Under the pieces are notes generated by a model that had not been told where the DNA came from, made no database searches, and saw nothing but the letters and a program-made list of their open reading frames with translations. The position numbers and the translations under genes were made by a program. Below are positions 60,520 to 64,000 of a stretch of DNA of 64,000 bases, one piece after another. The stretch lies in NCBI GenBank assembly GCA_016194905.1, contig JACQAP010000031.1:62001-126000 (forward strand), given 5' to 3'. The stretch's first letter is position 1. Each line of letters starts with the position of its first letter. The DNA is from Betaproteobacteria bacterium (GTDB lineage Bacteria; Pseudomonadota; Gammaproteobacteria; Burkholderiales; JACQAP01).

Positions 60520-61365
60520 CGGAACCAGATCGGCGAAAGCCCGATATGGAGCAGTTCGGAAAATTCGCTGTACTGGGTAGATGTCGAGGGCAAGCTGATC
60601 CAGCGCTGGGATGCTTTCGATCATTCAGTGCAGCATTGGGACATCGGTGAGGCCATCGGCTGCATCGGCCTGCGTGAACGCGGCGGGCTGGTTGGCGCAA
60701 GCCGGACGGGATTCTTTTTTCTGGATGTCGCCACGGGAAAACCCACGCCGATCTCCGATCCGGAGTCGGGAATTCCGGACAATCGTTTCAACGACGGCAA
60801 GGTGGATCGCCGCGGACGATTCTGGGCGGGCACGCGGAATTTCCGGGATACCGAACAAGCATCGGGTGCACTCTATCGTCTCGACCCCGATCTATCGATT
60901 CGCCGCCTGGAAGAAGGTCTGCACTGCCCGAACGGCATGGCATGGAGCCCCGATGATCGCCTGATGTATTTGTGCGACACATGGGCCCGCAGAATATTCG
61001 TTTATGACTTCGACGCGAATGATGGCATTCCTCGCAATCGAAGGTTGTTCGCGGAACTACGGGAGAACGAAGGATTTCCGGATGGTCTGACCGTGGATGC
61101 GGACGGCTGCATATGGAATGCGCACTACGACGGCTGGCGCATCTCGCGCTACACCCCGGGTGGAAATGTCGACAGAATCGTACGCATGCCGGTTCAACAC
61201 GTCACCAGCCTGACATTCGGCGGATCCGATTTTCGGACGCTCTACATTACCTCCGGCTGCCTGCGTCTCAATGACGAGGCACGAAAAGTCCAGTCGACGG
61301 CGGGACACGTGTTTGCGCTGGATGCGCAGACACAAGGCTTGCCGGAACCCATGTTTGCCGGCTGA
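60520..61365 (+). pseudogene. SMP-30/gluconolactonase/LRE family gene missing its 5' end
   Basis: The frame encodes a six-bladed propeller starting inside its first blade (IGESPIWSSSENSLYWVD), with no start codon or ribosome-binding site of its own. The metal-binding and catalytic signatures are present: first Glu (GESP), NRFNDGKVDRRGRFWAGT, PNGMAWSPDDRLMYLCDT (Asn, Asp) and GFPDGLTVDADGCIWNAHYD. Only about the first 15-20 residues are missing. A deletion seems to have fused the dehydrogenase 5' half to this gene, out of frame. Protein is unlikely to be made unless ribosomes reinitiate. Confidence 0.8.
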
Positions 61366-61517
61366 TCGCCATCCGGGTTTCTTGTTTGACTGCGTCGGCA
61401 TGGCCAGCACGGTAGACACTGTGGTCGGGCGCGGACCAGCCCACTCTAGCCACATGTTGCACCCGCAACGGAAAACGTGGTAACACATCGACATATTGGG
61501 AACGTCCGGGGACTTGC

Positions 61518-62567
61518 ATGAGGATACTGGTTGCCTCGCCTAACGACTCCGCTACCGATGCTCTGCGGAGCATACTCACCGGACTCGACTCCCGCTGCGA
61601 AGTCGAGGCCATTGACGATATTCCCTCGCTGCTTTCTTCGCCGCCGGCACGGCGTTCGACTTCGCCGGATCTGGTACTGGTGGACATGGACGGCGCATCA
61701 ACCGATAACAACGGCATGGTCCGCGGACTTCTGCAGCGCTATCCCGAAACGCGCCTGGTTGCGCTGGGTTCACGCCTTGACGATGCTTATGTCGAAGAAA
61801 TTCTCGATGCCGGCGCGCTCGGCTATCTTCCGAAATCGCATTCCGAGACGGTTACCCGCGGCGTTCTCAGGCTTGTCCTGAGCGGCGGAGCCTATCGCCC
61901 CTACGTATCCCCGAGAGGGCCACCTGCGGCGAACGCGTCAGCGCAACCCGATGAGGCGCAGCCGCCGGAGACCCGGGAATCGCTGCACGAGTTCGGTCTG
62001 ACCGACCGACAAATCGAAGTCCTTTCGCTGGCGGCCCAAGGCAAGTCGAATCCGGCGATCGCCAGGCACCTCGGCATTGTGGAAGGCACCGTGAAGCTGC
62101 ATATGAGCGCCATCTTCAAAGCGCTCGACGTGCAGAATCGCAGCGAGGCCGTGCTGCTGGCCTCCAGATTGCAGAGCGTCAATTTCCGGCAAATAAAGGA
62201 AGCGGAGGGCGGCACCCTGGATCTCGACTGGCTGCTGCCGCATATGTCCCACCGCCGCGTGCCGCGCAATACCATCCTGTTCAGAAAAGGCGACCCCGGC
62301 GCGGAACTCTGTTACCTCCAGCGCGGCACGATCCGGCTCGAGGAAATCGAAATCGACGTCAACAGCGGCGCGGTCTTCGGAGAGATCGGTATTTTTTCTC
62401 CATCGCATGAGCGCACCTGCACTGCCGTGTGCGCCACCGACGTCGATCTGTTCACGCTGACCTCGGACCAGGTGAAGCGCCTGTATCTCCTGAACCCACA
62501 GTTCGCGCTTTATGTGGTGCATCTCATCGCCAAACGACTGATGGCCGACCAGTCGCGGGTCATCTGA
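61518..62567 (+). CDS. Response-regulator-like protein with LuxR HTH and C-terminal cyclic-nucleotide-binding domain
   Basis: A 349-residue protein with an unusual order. Residues 1-125 are receiver-like (ILVASPNDSATDAL, LVLVDMDGAST with a candidate Asp, GYLPKSHS). Residues ~155-220 are a LuxR-type HTH (FGLTDRQIEVLSLAAQGKSN, GTVKLHMSAIFKALDV). Residues ~240-345 are a cNMP-binding fold (NTILFRKGDPGAELCYLQRG, AVFGEIGIFSPSHERTCTA). The canonical acidic pair at the receiver start is replaced (VASPNDS), so phosphorylation is doubtful. A CHASE2 protein gene follows 2 nt later. Confidence 0.88.
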   Translation: MRILVASPNDSATDALRSILTGLDSRCEVEAIDDIPSLLSSPPARRSTSPDLVLVDMDGASTDNNGMVRGLLQRYPETRLVALGSRLDDAYVEEILDAGALGYLPKSHSETVTRGVLRLVLSGGAYRPYVSPRGPPAANASAQPDEAQPPETRESLHEFGLTDRQIEVLSLAAQGKSNPAIARHLGIVEGTVKLHMSAIFKALDVQNRSEAVLLASRLQSVNFRQIKEAEGGTLDLDWLLPHMSHRRVPRNTILFRKGDPGAELCYLQRGTIRLEEIEIDVNSGAVFGEIGIFSPSHERTCTAVCATDVDLFTLTSDQVKRLYLLNPQFALYVVHLIAKRLMADQSRVI

Positions 62568-62569
62568 GC

Positions 62570-64000
62570 ATGGCCCGGATGGCAGCATGGTTCGCCCAGG
62601 GCTTCAGGACCGGCAGCCGCCGTCGTTTCCCGACTTTCATCGCGCTTGCGATCGCAGTTGGAACAATCGGCGCCATTCTTGTCCTCGTCCCGCAGATCCG
62701 GTCACTCGAACAAAACCTCGGACTGGGCTGGCTGTTCAAGCTTCGCGGTCCTGTTGCAGCGCCCGAGGAAGTCGTTGTGGTGACGATCAGCCGCGAGGCG
62801 GCTGCAAACATTTTCCTGCCGCACGACCCGGAGAAATTTCACCGCTGCGACGATATCGGGACCGGGACAAGACCACCCACCCATATCAGCCTGCCGTCGC
62901 TGCCCGCACGATGGCCGCGTTGCCTGCATGCGATGCTCGTCGACAAATTGGCCAGGGCCGGCGCCAGGACCGTGGCTTTCGACGTGCTGTTCCGGACGCG
63001 TCCTGCCTTGCCGGGTCCTTCGGGCGACCTCAACGCCGAGCAGGATCGACAGTTGGCCGCGGCGATGGCGCAGGCACGCCGTGTCTTGATCGCCGGGAAA
63101 CTCGAATCGTCGGACATCCGCCCGGCCGGCGCCGCAGAGAAAATGGCGGAGGAATTGATCGAGATCAGCCCGGCCATCCTCGACGCTGCGCTCGGCATTG
63201 CGCCATTTCCGGTGATCAATCACGGCGGGCGCTTCGACGAATTCATGGCGTTCACGGAAGGCGGCTCGGCGACGCCCAGCCTGCCGGCTCTCGCCATGCA
63301 GGCTTACTCGCTGGACGTGTACCCGCATTTCCGGGACATGCTGGCGAAGCTGGCGCCGGACCAGGCGCAGCTTCTGCCGGCAACGGTCGAAGAAGTCCGC
63401 GGCCTTGGACAACTGCAGGCAACCTGCCTGCTGATCCGGCAGCTATTTGCCGGCACGCCCGGACTTGCCGCGCGCATGCAATCCGCCCTCGCTTCGGGCG
63501 AATTTGCGGGCCTGGATGCCGCGGTACGAACCCGCATCGGCAGGCTGGTTGCACTTCACGCGGGACCGGGCGTGCGATTGCTCAACGTCTTCGGACCGCC
63601 CGGCACTATTCGCGCCTACGGCTACGATCAAGCGCTGGCATTCGACGAAAAGCAATCCGCCGCCGCCTTTCTCGACAAGATGGTTTTCGTCGGGTACGCG
63701 GAAACCCTCAGTCCGGAGCAGGCGGAGCACTTCTCCACGGTGTTCTCTTCCGCCGATGGCGTGGCGCTGAGCGGCGTTGAAATCGCCGCCACCGCCTTTG
63801 CCAATCTTCTGCACGATTCGAGCGTCCATCCTGCCGAACTGCCGCTATGGATGCTGATCACGTTGCTTGCGGGAACAGTCTCGACACTGCTCTGCTTGTT
63901 TCTGCCAAACCGGCTTGCATTTCCGCTTGCGGGTTTACTGCTCGCCGGTTATGCGTGGGCGGCGCTTTGTCTGTTCATCGGGAGAGATCTCTGGCTGCCG
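62570..64000 (+). CDS. CHASE2-domain membrane protein, 3' truncated by the window
   Basis: ATG 62570 opens a frame that runs to the window end (477 codons seen). An N-terminal transmembrane helix (FIALAIAVGTIGAILVLVP) is followed by a periplasmic CHASE2 sensor (EEVVVVTISREAA, DKLARAGARTVAFDVLF, DKMVFVGYAETL, SGVEIAATAFANLL). A cluster of hydrophobic helices starts at about 425 (LWMLITLLAGTVSTLLCLFL, LAGLLLAGYAWAALCLF). In this family the missing C-terminus is usually a class III cyclase or a kinase. Coupling with the cNBD regulator makes a cyclase plausible, but it is not visible. Confidence 0.88.
   Translation, partial: MARMAAWFAQGFRTGSRRRFPTFIALAIAVGTIGAILVLVPQIRSLEQNLGLGWLFKLRGPVAAPEEVVVVTISREAAANIFLPHDPEKFHRCDDIGTGTRPPTHISLPSLPARWPRCLHAMLVDKLARAGARTVAFDVLFRTRPALPGPSGDLNAEQDRQLAAAMAQARRVLIAGKLESSDIRPAGAAEKMAEELIEISPAILDAALGIAPFPVINHGGRFDEFMAFTEGGSATPSLPALAMQAYSLDVYPHFRDMLAKLAPDQAQLLPATVEEVRGLGQLQATCLLIRQLFAGTPGLAARMQSALASGEFAGLDAAVRTRIGRLVALHAGPGVRLLNVFGPPGTIRAYGYDQALAFDEKQSAAAFLDKMVFVGYAETLSPEQAEHFSTVFSSADGVALSGVEIAATAFANLLHDSSVHPAELPLWMLITLLAGTVSTLLCLFLPNRLAFPLAGLLLAGYAWAALCLFIGRDLWLP

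Overview
The window looks like a chromosomal segment of a GC-rich (roughly 60-65% by eye) betaproteobacterium-like organism. Support comes from gene families and layout: a DusC-type tRNA-dihydrouridine synthase, a Q-M-P ordered TRAP transporter, an ECF42-type sigma factor with its DGPF partner, and REP-like GTAGGGC...GGCCTGCC repeats. The genus cannot be named from this sequence. No rRNA, tRNA, insertion sequence, prophage or CRISPR was seen. Both ends cut genes.

Layout. 1-3.6 kb: the tail of an envelope-export locus (LolA-like protein, outer-membrane barrel) and a LytS/LytTR two-component pair. 3.8-5.7 kb: OsmC and an FAD monooxygenase. 6-9.2 kb: a frameshifted merR gene with a textbook 19-bp-spacer promoter, then a two-subunit molybdenum hydroxylase. 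9.4-13.8 kb: OmpA-like protein, an SDR remnant, protein-isoaspartate methyltransferase, divergent azoR/lysR around a palindrome, and dusC. 13.9-17.7 kb: a complete alpha-hydroxyketone (Lqs/Cqs-type) quorum-sensing set: membrane kinase, LqsR-like regulator and convergent autoinducer synthase. 18-30 kb: dinB, a small basic protein, enoyl-CoA hydratase, a C-C lyase, NIPSNAP, ECF42 sigma with YciI/DGPF, split transketolase, a kinase fused to a cyclic-nucleotide domain, a B12 radical SAM protein and a GNAT acyltransferase. 30-39 kb: dodecin, MHYT-GGDEF protein, a divergent class III cyclase-like protein, cytochrome c, trypsin-like protease, aldo/keto reductase, MipA and a split TPP decarboxylase. 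39-51 kb (mostly minus strand): MoaD-like protein with a BNR protein, intradiol dioxygenase, gentisate-dioxygenase-like cupin, an AT-richer two-gene island, amidase, a second molybdenum hydroxylase and a TRAP transporter. 51-64 kb: NarL-type two-component pair, msrA, glycosyltransferase remnant, phosphate transporter operon with a Pho-box-like element, dtd remnant, REC-cyclase, PhyH, class II aldolase, a decarboxylating-dehydrogenase/SMP-30 deletion junction, a REC-LuxR-cNBD regulator and a CHASE2 protein.

Three themes stand out. First, signalling is dense: three kinase/regulator pairs, the quorum-sensing set, a diguanylate cyclase, two class III cyclase-like proteins and two cyclic-nucleotide-binding proteins, with a CHASE2 sensor at the edge. 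Second, the catabolic genes fit oxidation and ring cleavage of aromatic or N-heterocyclic acids (two molybdenum hydroxylases, amidase, two dioxygenases, TRAP uptake); this is inferred from families only. Third, at least six loci are broken, and several keep a good start and ribosome-binding site but have lost internal or terminal sequence (SDR, PNPOx-like, glycosyltransferase, dtd, dehydrogenase/SMP-30, frameshifted merR). That pattern is either real small-deletion decay or an assembly artefact.
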